A DNA stretch of 22,575 nt, taken from positions 165,292 through 187,866 of the forward strand of contig VHZZ01000154.1 of NCBI GenBank assembly GCA_009801015.1, given 5' to 3'. The stretch comes from Silene noctiflora. Lineage: Eukaryota > Streptophyta > Magnoliopsida > Caryophyllales > Caryophyllaceae. Shown in pieces: positions 9,684 through 18,893 of the stretch. The notes beneath the pieces are model-generated. The model saw only the letters and a list, made by a program, of their open reading frames with translations, was not told the DNA's origin and did no database searches. Both the position numbers and the translations under genes were made by a program. Positions within the stretch are counted from its first letter, which is position 1. Every line of letters begins with the position of its first letter.

Positions 9684-9989
9684 AAAATAATGTGCTTAGT
9701 TATATGAGACCTAATTGGTGAGAAACAAAACCTAGAGATGGGTAGTTGAGAATCACACATTATAATGAAGAGGCGATTGATGTACTAATGATAAGGGTAC
9801 GTCGTCAACAACCAAATTTACAAAAGGCTGCTACCTTCGTTTACATTTATAGACTCCCTTGCATGCATGTCATTGAATGATCTTTTCTAGATTTATCTGT
9901 CCTCCTATTGTTTAATGGAACTGTGGTTTCGCTTTCGGATTTATTGGTTGCTCGAAAACAAACGTTATGTTATACGTAGAGGGAATGGA

Positions 9990-10165
9990 GGTCAGACGTA
10001 AGCGAAAACGTCTTATATTACGGAGTATTTGGGAAATGTTGGAAGGATACTGATTAAGATCAAGAAGCTTGATGTATGCATTTTACTTTTGTCTTATATG
10101 TGGTATTTGATCAGTCTTAAGTTTAAGACGGAAGTATCTGTCTTAAAATAAGAATTGGCGTATTC
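9990..10165. repeat. MITE fragments (TTACGGAGTA and GACGG..CTTAAAATAAGAA types)
   Basis: TTACGGAGTA at about 10017-10028 is a Stowaway-type terminus without a partner nearby. At 10115-10160, 'taagacggaagtatctgtct' followed by 'taaaataagaattggcg' resembles the right end of the tandem MITE at 17028-17417 (GTGCCCGTCTTCAATGAGAATTTGTG). Both look truncated. Confidence 0.35.
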
Positions 10166-10169
10166 CTAT

Positions 10170-10800
10170 ATGTGCTGTGTTTAAGCTGGTTTTGCATGGT
10201 TTGAGTTTGTTAGCAGTACAGCTTGGTGAGACTGTTCATTTTACTGCTGAATATCCTGCACTTGGTTTTTTCCACTGTTGAGTATGACTGAGTTTTGTCA
10301 GAAGTTCAGAGAAGAGAACATTCACGTTGCTCATCCTTTTTTTCTTGTTCTGCATGGAACAATAAACTCAAGTCCCAGAAATAGTCGCTTTGTTAATACC
10401 ATATACACTCGACTCCCTATCCTGTCATTGAAGAGAGTAGACAAGCGACAAACATCTTAAACTGCCGGTTTGCCGTGAAGTTTATGTCGTTACAAACTAC
10501 TTGCAAACTGCAAATGTCGGTTAGTTTAGCGGATTAAGGCGTGGGTTCCCTTTCCCCACAAGAAGACAGACTACTTGCAAACTTGGTAAATGGCATACAC
10601 AATCGAAGTTAAAGTTGCCGTTGCTTATAACGGTAACAAATAGTAAGTTGTGGTGAATGGGTGGTCCACAATAAAGATGAGGAAACTGTTGAAAAAGAAA
10701 CGTCAAGTGCAAGTCTGCAACCATGGAAGTCTTCACTTTAACCTTACCTTCAATAGTGCTACTGTTACAAACCAAATGGAATAGAGAGTAGAACTTATTA
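10170..10800. other. Intergenic stretch, nothing recognised
   Basis: Short open frames occur on both strands (60 codons at 10278-10460 +, 84 codons at 10521-10775 -). They match no family I know and lack splice or start context, so they are not called as genes. Confidence 0.3.
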
Positions 10801-10810
10801 CTCGTGAAAC

Positions 10811-10840
10811 TTTTTTTTTTTTTTTTTTTTTTTGGGGGGG
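10811..10840. repeat. Homopolymer T23-G7 tract
   Basis: A run of 23 T is followed directly by seven G. It could be the reversed A-tail of a retroelement (see the SINE-like piece that follows). It is also a typical site of length error in assembly. Confidence 0.7.
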
Positions 10841-10854
10841 TATATAAAAGTTTA

Positions 10855-11030
10855 GGTTAAAGGTAGGTCTTACCCAATCCAAGGCCAGACCACCGACTTT
10901 TTTTGAGGGATTACAATAATGTTGATAGACTGCCTACCAACAGGCAACAGGACTATATTTTAACGCAATGAGAATCGAACTCTTGACTTCAAAGTTAGGA
11001 GGTGGACTTCTAGTTTTAAATAACAACCAT
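10855..11030 (-). repeat. Possible SINE fragment with B-box-like motif
   Basis: On the minus strand, AAGTCAAGAGTTCGATTCTC contains a B-box-like GAGTTCGATTC. The T tract at 10811-10833 would be its A tail. No clear A box or target duplication was found, so this is a tentative call. Confidence 0.3.
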
Positions 11031-11264
11031 TAAAAATCTCGCAAAAAATTAGTGTTAAGTGTTGGCATTGACAATTTAGGTTCAAATAGTCAAAAAAAAA
11101 AAAAAATATTCAATCTCAACTCTTTTGTTTTCATCTTTTATGACCAGGGTTACTTTTTTTTTTTTGGTGCTACTTTTGCATCATAATCCAAAATCACGGA
11201 GTATATGTATAGTAAAACAGATTGTTGTTAAAAATAAGATTAGCCCTCGCTCGAAAGATTTTGA

Positions 11265-11372
11265 TTCTCTTTTTTGGTAACGAGGAACATCTCTAAGGGA
11301 GTCGAACCCAGAACCTCGCAATTCATGTTATTGCATGCTTTGAGGTTGACTTGCGCTCCACTGCACTCACAG
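11265..11372 (-). mobile_element. tRNA-derived SINE, minus strand
   Basis: Read on the minus strand, the piece starts near GCTGTGAGTGCAGTGG, an A-box-like sequence. It continues to GGTTCTGGGTTCGACTCCC, in which GGTTCGACTCC is a perfect B box. It ends in a run of A (TTTTTT at about 11271-11276 on the + strand). Spacing between the boxes is larger than in a functional tRNA and no cloverleaf can be drawn, so it is a SINE rather than a tRNA gene. Target duplications were not resolved. Confidence 0.5.
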
Positions 11373-11747
11373 CATTTAGTCATTTTTTTTTTCTTTACTA
11401 TGGTTTACGTTGTAATTTGGATCGTCGAGCTTAGGTTTGTTGTCAACCCTCCCCGTTCAAAGAATCAAGTTCGCCCCAAAGTACATTTTGAGTTGAAATG
11501 GTAATGAGGCAAATTCAAAGTCTGTAATAACCAGCCTAAATCCAATTTCAACTCAGATGAACTGAATCAAAATTTTATATTTAAATCCTTTAATACTAGG
11601 GTTTAAGCTAGACCTAGCGAAATTGACCTTGATCTGAATTCACCGACCTGAATGTTTATTGTTGGAAACTGATCGATATTCCTAAATAATTTGATAATAA
11701 CAGACTCGATTTCTTGTAAACCAAAAATAATTTGGCTCGACCCGTAT

Positions 11748-11891
11748 ACAAGCTGAAGACGGATAGTGCCTTTCTCACACAAGCTGAAGACGGATAGTGC
11801 CTTTCTCACAATATGCAAGTGACACTAACCATGGGGTGCTCAATTTCTCCCCCACTTGCCCTCTCACTTGTCTTATTATGAGAGGGGCAGG
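11748..11891 (-). repeat. Foldback MITE copy with internally duplicated terminus
   Basis: This is a reverse-orientation member of the family at 17028-17417. It shares AAGCTGAAGACGGATAGTGCC, TGCAAGTGACACTAACCATGG, ACTTGCCCTCTCACTTGTCTTAT and GAGAGGGGCA. Its end is duplicated: the 31-bp unit beginning ACAAGCTGAAGACGG occurs twice, exactly, at 11748-11778 and 11779-11809. The far end appears truncated. Confidence 0.6.
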
Positions 11892-12047
11892 GTAGCAACT
11901 AGCAATAGCATATCTAGACTGGGTCCAAAGTGTTCCTATCCCTACACAAGTGTTGTTGTTCAACACTGTGCAAATTTTGATTGAGGAAATTATAGGGCCC
12001 TATATATGCCCATGACGGCTCATAGGCAATTACGCATTTAGGCATGG

Positions 12048-12079
12048 GGCAACCAGGCAACCAGGCAACCGGGCAACCT
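12048..12079 (+). repeat. 8-bp minisatellite (GGCAACCN)4
   Basis: Four consecutive units read GGCAACCA, GGCAACCA, GGCAACCG and GGCAACCT. The array is short and non-coding. Confidence 0.75.
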
Positions 12080-12229
12080 CCCTCGAACAAGGTCATTTCT
12101 AATCGGTCCATATTTCTACTTGATCCCCCGTTGTTTTAGCCTCCTCAAATAATTGCACCAATTATGCATTTATGCTAACATTGATGCTTGAAATAATAAG
12201 TATTAAATAATGTGTCAATGTAGGACAAC

Positions 12230-12313
12230 TACTCCTTCCGTCTCGGTCAATAATTTACACTTACTTTATTTCCACGCAAGTGTAAACTATTCACTAGGAC
12301 AACGGAAGTAGTA
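12230..12313. repeat. Stowaway MITE
   Basis: The left end TACTCCTTCCGTCTCGGTCA with inner arm TTTACACTT is mirrored by AAGTGTAAA...ACGGAAGTAGTA on the right, with TA at the edges. Length is about 84 bp, non-coding. Confidence 0.75.
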
Positions 12314-12413
12314 ATATATGTGTAAATGAAAATGGGAGCACTCAAACTCGGTACCACCCGGTCACATCAATCATGTACGAACCCTCAAAATAATATTATA
12401 TTTTTGTTATTTT

Positions 12414-12469
12414 TTATATTTATTTTTATTATTATATTATCATTATGATTGGTAATATTTTATTTTTTG

Positions 12470-12505
<36 letters not shown>

Positions 12506-12560
12506 TAATAATAATTAATGATAATAATATAATAATATGAAGAAAAAGAAGAAGAATAAG
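12414..12560. repeat. AT-rich microsatellite tract, (TAA)n core
   Basis: An uninterrupted TAA repeat of about 11 units lies at 12472-12505, with imperfect TTA/ATT, AATAAT and AGAA-type tracts on both sides. No gene can be drawn here. Confidence 0.8.
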
Positions 12561-12635
12561 AATAATAAGAAGGTAAAATTAAACTGAAATGAACTGAACT
12601 AATTAAATTGAATAAAAGCTGAAATTAAGTACTTT

Positions 12636-12730
12636 TACTATGTCCAAGTCAATAGTTTACAATTACTTTAATTTATTTTCCCCTCACAAAACAAAATAAG
12701 TGTATATTATTCACTGAAATAGATGAAATA
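12636..12730. repeat. Degenerate Stowaway-like MITE
   Basis: TACTATGTCCAAGTCAATAG with arm TTTACAATTACTT is mirrored by AAGTGTATATTATTCACTGA...AATA. The family resemblance to the copy at 12230-12313 is clear, but the TCCGT core has decayed. Confidence 0.55.
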
Positions 12731-13061
12731 CAAAAGAACACGGCCTAAATTGGGTTCGAATACGTATTCGTATTACAAATGAAAATAGTACTCCGTAATA
12801 ATTATATGACGGATAGGACAAAGATGACAGATTTTGAATCAATAGTTGGCGAAGTGGTATACATATGGATGTACGTTATTGTTATACGTAGTCGATTATG
12901 GAATTTATGGTAAACTTGGAAAAGCCATAAATAAATAAAGAAAATAAGGAGTAATGTCTCTCCCAAAATTTTCGTGTTGTTAATAAATGGTGTTTCAGAA
13001 AAATGCTAGAAATTAATTGAACCCTGAAATTACCGGGGACCCTACCTACCTCCTCTCATAC

Positions 13062-13063
<2 letters not shown>

Positions 13064-13088
<25 letters not shown>
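13064..13088. repeat. Poly(T) tract, 25 bp
   Basis: This is an uninterrupted run of T in an AT-rich intergenic region. It may be a retroelement tail or a simple repeat, and its length is uncertain. Confidence 0.8.
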
Positions 13089-13092
<4 letters not shown>

Positions 13093-13265
13093 CATATGAT
13101 TCAATAAATTATTTTATGGTGAACTTATCTCATACAAAAAATTGTATTATAAATGTATTAATTGATGCTGGTAATTAAACTCGTACATTGGGTAATAGTT
13201 GAAAATTCCTCCATTTTACAATATTTAGGGTAGCTAAAGTGCCTTAAAAAAACACAATTCATTCC

Positions 13266-13376
13266 CGCGTTGTTCTTTCTGGCTCAGCTCATTTCAGTTC
13301 AGTTACATTCAGCTATATTCATTAATTAAGTCCAGCTTTGTTGAGTTCAACTCAGCTTTTTTCTAATTAACTCTTA
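13266..13376. repeat. CAGTT-rich low-complexity array, MITE fragment
   Basis: This starts 'gttgttctttctggctcagc' and consists of variants of TTCAGTTCAG and TTCAGCTCA. It looks like a half-element of the family that follows directly at 13377. Confidence 0.5.
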
Positions 13377-13667
13377 GGCTCTGTTCTTTTTGGCTTAATT
13401 TCAGCTTATTTCAATTCAGTTAAGTCTCATTCAGTTCAGTTTAGCTAATCTCTTCACAAATTAACTCTTATTTCAGTTTCATTCAATTCAGTTCAGCTCA
13501 ACTCTATTCTCACAATATGCAGTCACAGTTCAGCTTTTTTCAGCTGAAAAGAAAAGGGTCTTACTTGATGAGCTTCATTCAGTTCAACTCTCAACTCCAT
13601 TCAGTTCAACTCCATTCAGTTTAGTTTAGTTCAGTTCAACTCTTATTAGCCGAAAAGAACATGGTCG
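13377..13667. repeat. hAT-like MITE filled with CAGTT repeats
   Basis: The left end GGCTCTGTTCTTTTTGGCTTA is mirrored by a right end whose reverse complement reads GACCATGTTCTTTTCGGCTAA, an inverted repeat of about 20 bp. The interior is almost wholly variants of CAGTT, CAACT and CATTCAG. No coding capacity; no clear target duplication. hAT membership is inferred from TIR style. Confidence 0.5.
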
Positions 13668-13890
13668 AATTATGTGAGCAACCAAACGAAAAATATGTGA
13701 TAGACCGATGGCGTCAAAGGAAGATACTGAGTCACAGTAATATCCTCTAACATACACTATTTACCGTCTATCAAAATGATGGATCCCACATAAGGACATG
13801 TAAGACGGTGATATCGTGGTGCTCTAGTTTTTATCTTGTCATTAACATATCCGTGTTCTAAATCAACTAATTTAATTGTTAAGTCATTTA

Positions 13891-13910
13891 TCAATCAATC
13901 AATCAATCAA
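13891..13910 (+). repeat. Microsatellite (TCAA)5
   Basis: Five perfect tetranucleotide units sit directly before the first Helitron-like element. Confidence 0.85.
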
Positions 13911-14804
13911 TACTATATATATATTCCTGAAACCAAAGGACTTTTATATAATTAAATAAATCTATACAAATTAATTATACTATACTCCGTATATTTTTAA
14001 TCGATAGTGTTGTATGATAGACCTGAACAAAGGATTTCAATGTAAATATTATATAGTTTTGGTTGAAATATAAATTTAGAGGACACCGGAATATGGTGAT
14101 TTTCCTTAAAATAAACATGCTCCACTTATGGTATTAATTAGTATAAAGAATGTTAATTATTTAACATAGACAAATATAATATAAGTATGTTATATTTTGG
14201 AAACTATTAAAAGGTAAATTAAGCTAGATTCCCAAAAATATAATATTTCATAATTATTTCGATTTGATCTAATGCATATATGTAATCTATTTATATAAAT
14301 ATATAAGTCTATTAAAACTGCTTGTCTAAAAAGTAAAAGTAATTATGTTAGTAATGATAAGAATTGTAGTAACATTGGATATATAGTAATATGATTGTAA
14401 TCACTCATTTAAATAGTAAGTGGGAGTAGTGAAAGTAATAGAAGTAACAAATAGAGTAGTAAAATTATCAATATTAATGCGGCAGAAGTGAAAGTAACAA
14501 TAATTACGCTGAGAGTAGTGAAAGTAACAGTAGTAAAATGAATAATGTAATAAAACAATATTAATAACAAAAGAAATAAGTACATATGAATAATGAGCTA
14601 ACCAATCGATTTAAGTAAAATATTAATAACGGGAGTAGTGAATTTGTCTCATAATTTATTTCATCGTAATTTTAAGATATGACATGAAAAATATATTAAT
14701 GATAAATTTATGAGTTATGCAACTTCAATGTAATTTTATTTAATTAAACATAAATTTTAATGCTAAATAAAGGTAACACGGGCGGAGCCGGGCACCAATA
14801 CTAG
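13911..14804 (+). mobile_element. Helitron-like non-autonomous element, copy 1
   Basis: It starts with TACTATATATATATTCC and ends CACGGGCGGAGCCGGGCA, then CCAATACTAG followed by T. The GC-rich, nearly palindromic string (ancestrally probably CCCGGGCGGAGCCCGGG) about 10 bases before CTAG is the layout of a Helitron 3' end (hairpin, then CTRR, host T). The interior has minisatellite-like GAGTAGTGAAAGTAAC units (about 14420-14535). No Rep/helicase coding is visible. A second copy follows immediately. Confidence 0.45.
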
Positions 14805-15600
14805 TACTATATATATAATCCAGAAACTATTAAGGTACTTCAATGTAAGTAGATAAATTTATACAATTCATTATACTATATAATTTATTAGATGCAAAAG
14901 ATGTTAAATTGTTTAACATAGACAAACTTAATATAAATAAGTTATGTTTTGGAAACTATGTAAAGAAAATAAATCAGGATTGTTTCTCCAAAGGTACAAT
15001 ATTCCATAAAATTAGATAATCAACTTATTTAAAAATTAAATTTGATAAAATTATTGTAGTAACATTGGATGTAACAAATATGATAGTAATTACTCATATG
15101 AGTAATAAAAGTAACAATAATAGCAGCGAGAGTGGTGAAATTAACATCATTAAATACAAGTAAGAGTAGTGAAAGAAACGACAATGAGGCGGAATTAGTG
15201 AAAGTAACAATATTCACAATAATTGTATTGAAAGTAACAGTAGGAACAACTGAAAAAGTATGAAAAATTAGCTAACAATTCGATTTAAGAAAAATATTTT
15301 ATTTATTTATATATGAGATTGATAAAATTAACGGCACTGGATTATAACTATAAAAATAGCGTGAGTAGTAAAAAAAATAGTGAATGAAATAGTATTAACA
15401 TGAGATGTCGTGAAAGTAATAATATTAACCGCGAGAGTACTAAGTGTGTCTAATAATTTGTTTGATAAATTTTAAGATTTTGATTTCCGTATAAATGATA
15501 AACATATGAGTTATGCAAGTCTAACGTAATTTTATTTACTAGAAAATAAAATTTGACAATAAATAGAGATAGCCCAGACTGGACCGAGCACCAAACTTAG
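14805..15600 (+). mobile_element. Helitron-like non-autonomous element, copy 2
   Basis: It repeats copy 1 in the same order: ACTATATATATAATCC start, TTTAACATAGACAAA, TTTTGGAAACTAT, GTAGTAACATTGGAT, several GAGTAGTGAAAG units, TATGAGTTATGCAA, and a GC-rich end GCCCAGACTGGACCGAGCAC followed by CAAACTTAG and T. It is about 100 bp shorter than copy 1 and more decayed at the 3' hairpin. A 62-codon minus-strand open frame inside has no known match and is not called. Confidence 0.45.
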
Positions 15601-16440
15601 TAATAGTACAAAGTAATATTTTTCAGATTCGATTTTGTCAGCTTTGAAATAATCTCATAACTCCCTTAGGAAAGAATAAATATATACAACAACCTAGATC
15701 TCAACTCTTAATGCAACTTTTATGAGACGAACAACAGTTTGTCGATGGCATCCTATGGCTTGGATACTAATAGTTAGTTTATGATTGAGTTTGTTGTTTG
15801 GTTGCATTATACTCTTTATCTTTTATCTTAAACCCTAGTCGAGTAGTTCAACTACGGTATGGTAAGTCGTGTTAACGTATGTAAGGATTGAATATGATTA
15901 AGATATTGCGAAGCCAAAGGTCGGAAATATAACATCGACACCATCTTCAAATGTCGTAGCAAGTATCATCTAAACTTTTGAGAGACGATATTTCATTAAA
16001 CTATTAAGATATCGCCATTTTTGCACTTTTGTAAGTGTTTTTATTTCGTAATCCTGTTGTCATCAACCGTGACTAAAAATGACCCAGTCATTTAGCAATA
16101 AGTTATCATAATGAATGAATAAATGATTTTGCCATGAATAGAAATTTTTGGAACCTAAATTTATCTCTTTTAGGGCTCATTTATTAGCTTTAAAAATGGA
16201 GTAATAAACAATAATAAAAGTATTTGTTTTTTGAGTACATAAATACAAATAATATAGACTCACTTTAATTAAATGTAAACGCACTCCAATGCATATAAAA
16301 GCTGATAATATTCAGTCTTCCTATCGCCAAAAGTTATTGATTGCCTGATACTCCTAAAATTACACAACTTGACACTAAAAGCTATATAAGTATATACAAA
16401 ACTTTGTATTTGAAAATTTTGTATCGGATAAAGATACTAA
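15601..16440. other. Intergenic stretch, nothing recognised
   Basis: No coding exon, RNA gene or bordered repeat could be supported here on either strand. Confidence 0.4.
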
Positions 16441-16449
16441 AAGTTATTA

Positions 16450-16545
16450 ATTGCCGAGTCGGGGACGATTTCGCGACTCCATTACCACGACCGCGATCGC
16501 GACCGATACCGCTATTTAAAACGATGGTCTCGACCAGCTGGTCAT
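16450..16545. other. CpG-rich palindromic patch
   Basis: In AT-rich surroundings this patch contains CGCGATCGCG (16492-16501, a perfect 10-bp palindrome). It also has a short hairpin GAGTCG...CGACTC at about 16456-16478 and several CGACCG words. It has no gene context and is probably the end of a transposable element. Confidence 0.4.
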
Positions 16546-17027
16546 AAGTTCTTGTTACTTGATTCTCATTATACTTTTTATCTTTTCGATTTTTATGTCA
16601 AATGAGGGAATTATTTTACTTTTAAGTGCCAAAACCCTAAAAATTACGTATAGTTGAAGTGCGTTACATAAAAAATGAACTCCGTCATCCTTTCGATCTA
16701 TAGCTACACTCAAGCTTTAATTTAAAAAAAAACTCAAAAATGTATAAGCAGTTGGTGAAATGTCAAATTCAATATATATTTCAAAGATTTATGCATAAAT
16801 TCAAGAAACTAAAAATAAACATGCAAAGTTGGTTTGGTCCTTGTAATGACCAAACTAGAAGCAATACGTAATTGGTGCATGTATATATGAAAGCAAGACA
16901 TTAATATGTGTGTCACCAGCCCCACTTGATTTCTACATGACTTGTTTTTGCCTCCGATTTGGAGACTTCATTTTCTATGGGTTTGCTATCTTGCATGCAT
17001 ATCATATACCAAAACGTCTTGCCTGTG
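16546..17027. other. Intergenic stretch, nothing recognised
   Basis: No coding or structural feature could be supported. Confidence 0.4.
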
Positions 17028-17417
17028 ACGGACATTATCCGTCATAAGCTGAAGACGAATGGTGTCCCTCTCACAATAAGGCGAGTTGGAGGGCAAGTGG
17101 GGGGAAATGGAGCATCCAATGGTTGGTGCCACTTGCATATTGCGAGAGGGGCACTGTCCGTCTCCAGCTTGTGACAGTTAGTGCCCGTCTTCAATGAGAA
17201 TTTGTGATCATATACAAAGCGTGTTGCTTATGACAGCCCAAGCTGAAGACGAATAATGTTCATCTCACAATAAGACAAGTGGGAAGGCAAGTGAGGGATC
17301 GGAGAAATGGAGCACCTTATGGATAGTGTCACTTGTATATTGTGAGAAATGTACTATCCGTCTTCAGTTTGTGACAGATAGTGCCCATCTTCAATGAGAA
17401 CTTGTGTAACATATATA
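17028..17417 (+). repeat. Tandem dimer of a foldback MITE (period about 195 bp)
   Basis: Two units follow one another. AAGCTGAAGACGAAT occurs at 17045 and 17240, CTCTCACAATAAG or its variant follows each, and ATGAGAAnTTGTG closes each. Each unit has inverted arms: GTCATAAGCTGAAGACG... on the left pairs with a right arm whose reverse complement reads GTCACAAGCTGGAGACGG. A third copy lies inverted at 11748. The long arms and the GAGAATTTGTG end suggest a Mutator-type or similar DNA element, but target duplications are not clear. Confidence 0.6.
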
Positions 17418-17455
17418 CGAATGAACAAGACCATAGTCAGTTTTTTTTTTTTTAC

Positions 17456-17555
17456 AACTCCCTCCGTATTGGTTATTTACTTACTTTTGATTTTAACACA
17501 AAGACAAATGAAAGAAGAGAAGGCCAATTATTTAATAACCAACAAGGGTTTAGGT
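17456..17555. repeat. Degenerate Stowaway-like MITE
   Basis: CTCCCTCCGTATTGGTTATT is a standard Stowaway left end. The right side (AATTATTTAATAACCAACAAGGG) is a decayed inverse. A partial second copy of the left arm (CGGTTATTTATTTACTTTTG) follows at 17583. Confidence 0.5.
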
Positions 17556-17661
17556 CATGTTACATGACTTAAGGTCATGTTTCGGTTATTTATTTACTTT
17601 TGTATTTTTAATGAAGTCATGTAAACTAATCGAAACTTCATTAAAAAGAGTTACATGACTT
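17554..17661. repeat. Interleaved inverted repeats around GTCATGT
   Basis: AAGTCATGTAA (17614-17624) pairs with TTACATGACTT (17651-17661), 11/11. TTTTTAATGAAG (17605-17616) pairs with CTTCATTAAAAA (17636-17647), 12/12. The two stems interleave and share three bases, so they exclude each other. A nearby GTCATGTTACATGAC (17554-17568) is itself palindromic. Confidence 0.7.
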
Positions 17662-17688
17662 GAGGAAACTAACTAACCACATACATAT

Positions 17689-17747
17689 CATGTTCTTTCT
17701 AGCTTAATTTTAACCTATTTCAGTTCAGTTGAGCTTTATTTAATTCA
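17689..17747. repeat. CAGTT-type MITE fragment
   Basis: This starts CATGTTCTTTCTAGCTTAAT, like the element termini at 13377 and 17748, and runs into CAGTTCAGTT. It is interrupted by the next element at 17748. Confidence 0.4.
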
Positions 17748-17897
17748 GGCCATGTTTTTTTGGACTTAATTCAGTTCAGTTCAGCTCTATTCAGTTCAGT
17801 TCAGTTTTTCTCTTCACAAATTCTCTTTAATTCAGTTCAGTTCAAATTCATTCAATTCAGTTCAGTTCAGACGGTTTTAATTCAAAAAAACAGGGCC
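17748..17897. repeat. hAT-like MITE with CAGTT-rich interior
   Basis: The left end GGCCATGTTTTTTTGGACTT is mirrored by a right end whose reverse complement reads GGCCCTGTTTTTTTGAATTAA. The 150-bp element has the same CAGTTCAG interior as the one at 13377. Flanks TTTAATTCA and TTTAGCTCA agree at 7 of 9 bases and could be a decayed duplication. Confidence 0.55.
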
Positions 17898-17990
17898 TTT
17901 AGCTCAACTCTTCACAACTTAATTTTTAATTCAGCTCCATTCAGCTCAGCTTTATTCAGTTCAATTCAAATCAACTATTATCAGTCATTG
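17898..17990. repeat. CAGTT/CAGCT low-complexity continuation
   Basis: This continues the TTCAGCTCAGC-type array beyond the MITE and probably represents the remainder of the element interrupted at 17748. Confidence 0.4.
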
Positions 17991-18457
17991 GTTAGTGGTG
18001 TACGGAAAATCATATCCGCTATCGTCTTCTCAAATTTAGGAGTTTGATTCATGGCTAAAAATTGAAGAAGTGGTAGAGAAAATGGAAACGTATGATAGTA
18101 AAAATGAAAGCCGACCGTTAAGACCAGTCATTATGATATTGCAGCATATATATACATACAATCCTATCTTGTCAACATTTATGGTGATTTCTTGAGTAAT
18201 ACTAACAAAAACGAAATATTTGCAACTTCCTTTCCACTTTCATAAATTACTCCTAATTCATTACTCTCATCAATTACTTCTTTTGTTTTGATGTATGTGT
18301 GTAAGGTTTAATTAAGTTGTAATTTCATATTCCGGTCATTTGTTTAGTTTTGCTTTTAAAAAAATCAAGAAAAGTAAAGGACACCATCTAGGTCAGGACG
18401 GTTATTGTCAATGGATGACAAGTGGGCAAGAACGGATGTGTGGTGGATCAAGCATTC
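17991..18457. other. Intergenic stretch, nothing recognised
   Basis: No coding or bordered repeat could be supported. ATTCCGGTCATTTGTTTAG near 18330 resembles a Stowaway inner arm without a partner. Confidence 0.3.
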
Positions 18458-18833
18458 CTAGGTGTTGTTTGGTTTAACTCTAAAAGTGTTTTTCTAACCG
18501 AAAAAATAGTAATTAGGCCAAACCCTCTAAATTAAGAAGGTTTAAAACTGTTTTTAAAAAGTCAAAAGTTGATAATTGACCACCAATTAGCAAATTACTA
18601 CTTCTATTTCTACTTTTCAAATGATAATTCTAGCTACAAATAAGGTGGTTAATAAATAAAAAAGAAAAAAAAGCTAGATAGAAGTAGTTAACCCAAACAT
18701 AGAATTTTATAAGAAAACCGTTTTTACAAAAGTTTGGCTAAACATTCAAAACTTTTCCAAAAATAGCTTGTAAATAAACTTCTTTTAATAAAAATAAAAC
18801 TCTTTTGTATAAGTAAGGTCAAACAGCATCCTA
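18458..18833. repeat. hAT-type MITE, 376 bp
   Basis: The left end CTAGGTGTTGTTTGG and the right end, in reverse complement TTAGGATGCTGTTTGACC, match the TAGGG-x-TGTTTGG termini of many plant hAT MITEs. Subterminal AAAACTNTTTT and AAAGT blocks are also mirrored. An 8-bp target duplication could not be seen, so the edges may be off by a few bases. Confidence 0.5.
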
Positions 18834-18893
18834 ATAATATTAAAGATAAACAAACGTGACACTAAAAAATGAAATAAGTAAAAAAATAACATT

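Noticed and set aside
11265..11372. A tRNA gene, because of the perfect B box
   Set aside because: No acceptor stem or cloverleaf can be drawn and the box spacing is too large. It fits a tRNA-derived SINE.
11603..11966. Two minus-strand open frames sharing the peptide CEKGTIRLQLV
   Set aside because: The shared peptide comes from the 31-bp DNA duplication in a MITE terminus, not from a protein repeat.
14420..15240. CRISPR-like array of GAGTAGTGAAAG repeats
   Set aside because: The units vary in sequence and spacing, there is no cas gene, and the host is a plant. They are minisatellite units inside Helitron-like elements.
17760..18047. 95-codon open frame rich in FSSVQ/FSSALF
   Set aside because: It is a translation of the CAGTT-type DNA repeat in a MITE, with no protein meaning.
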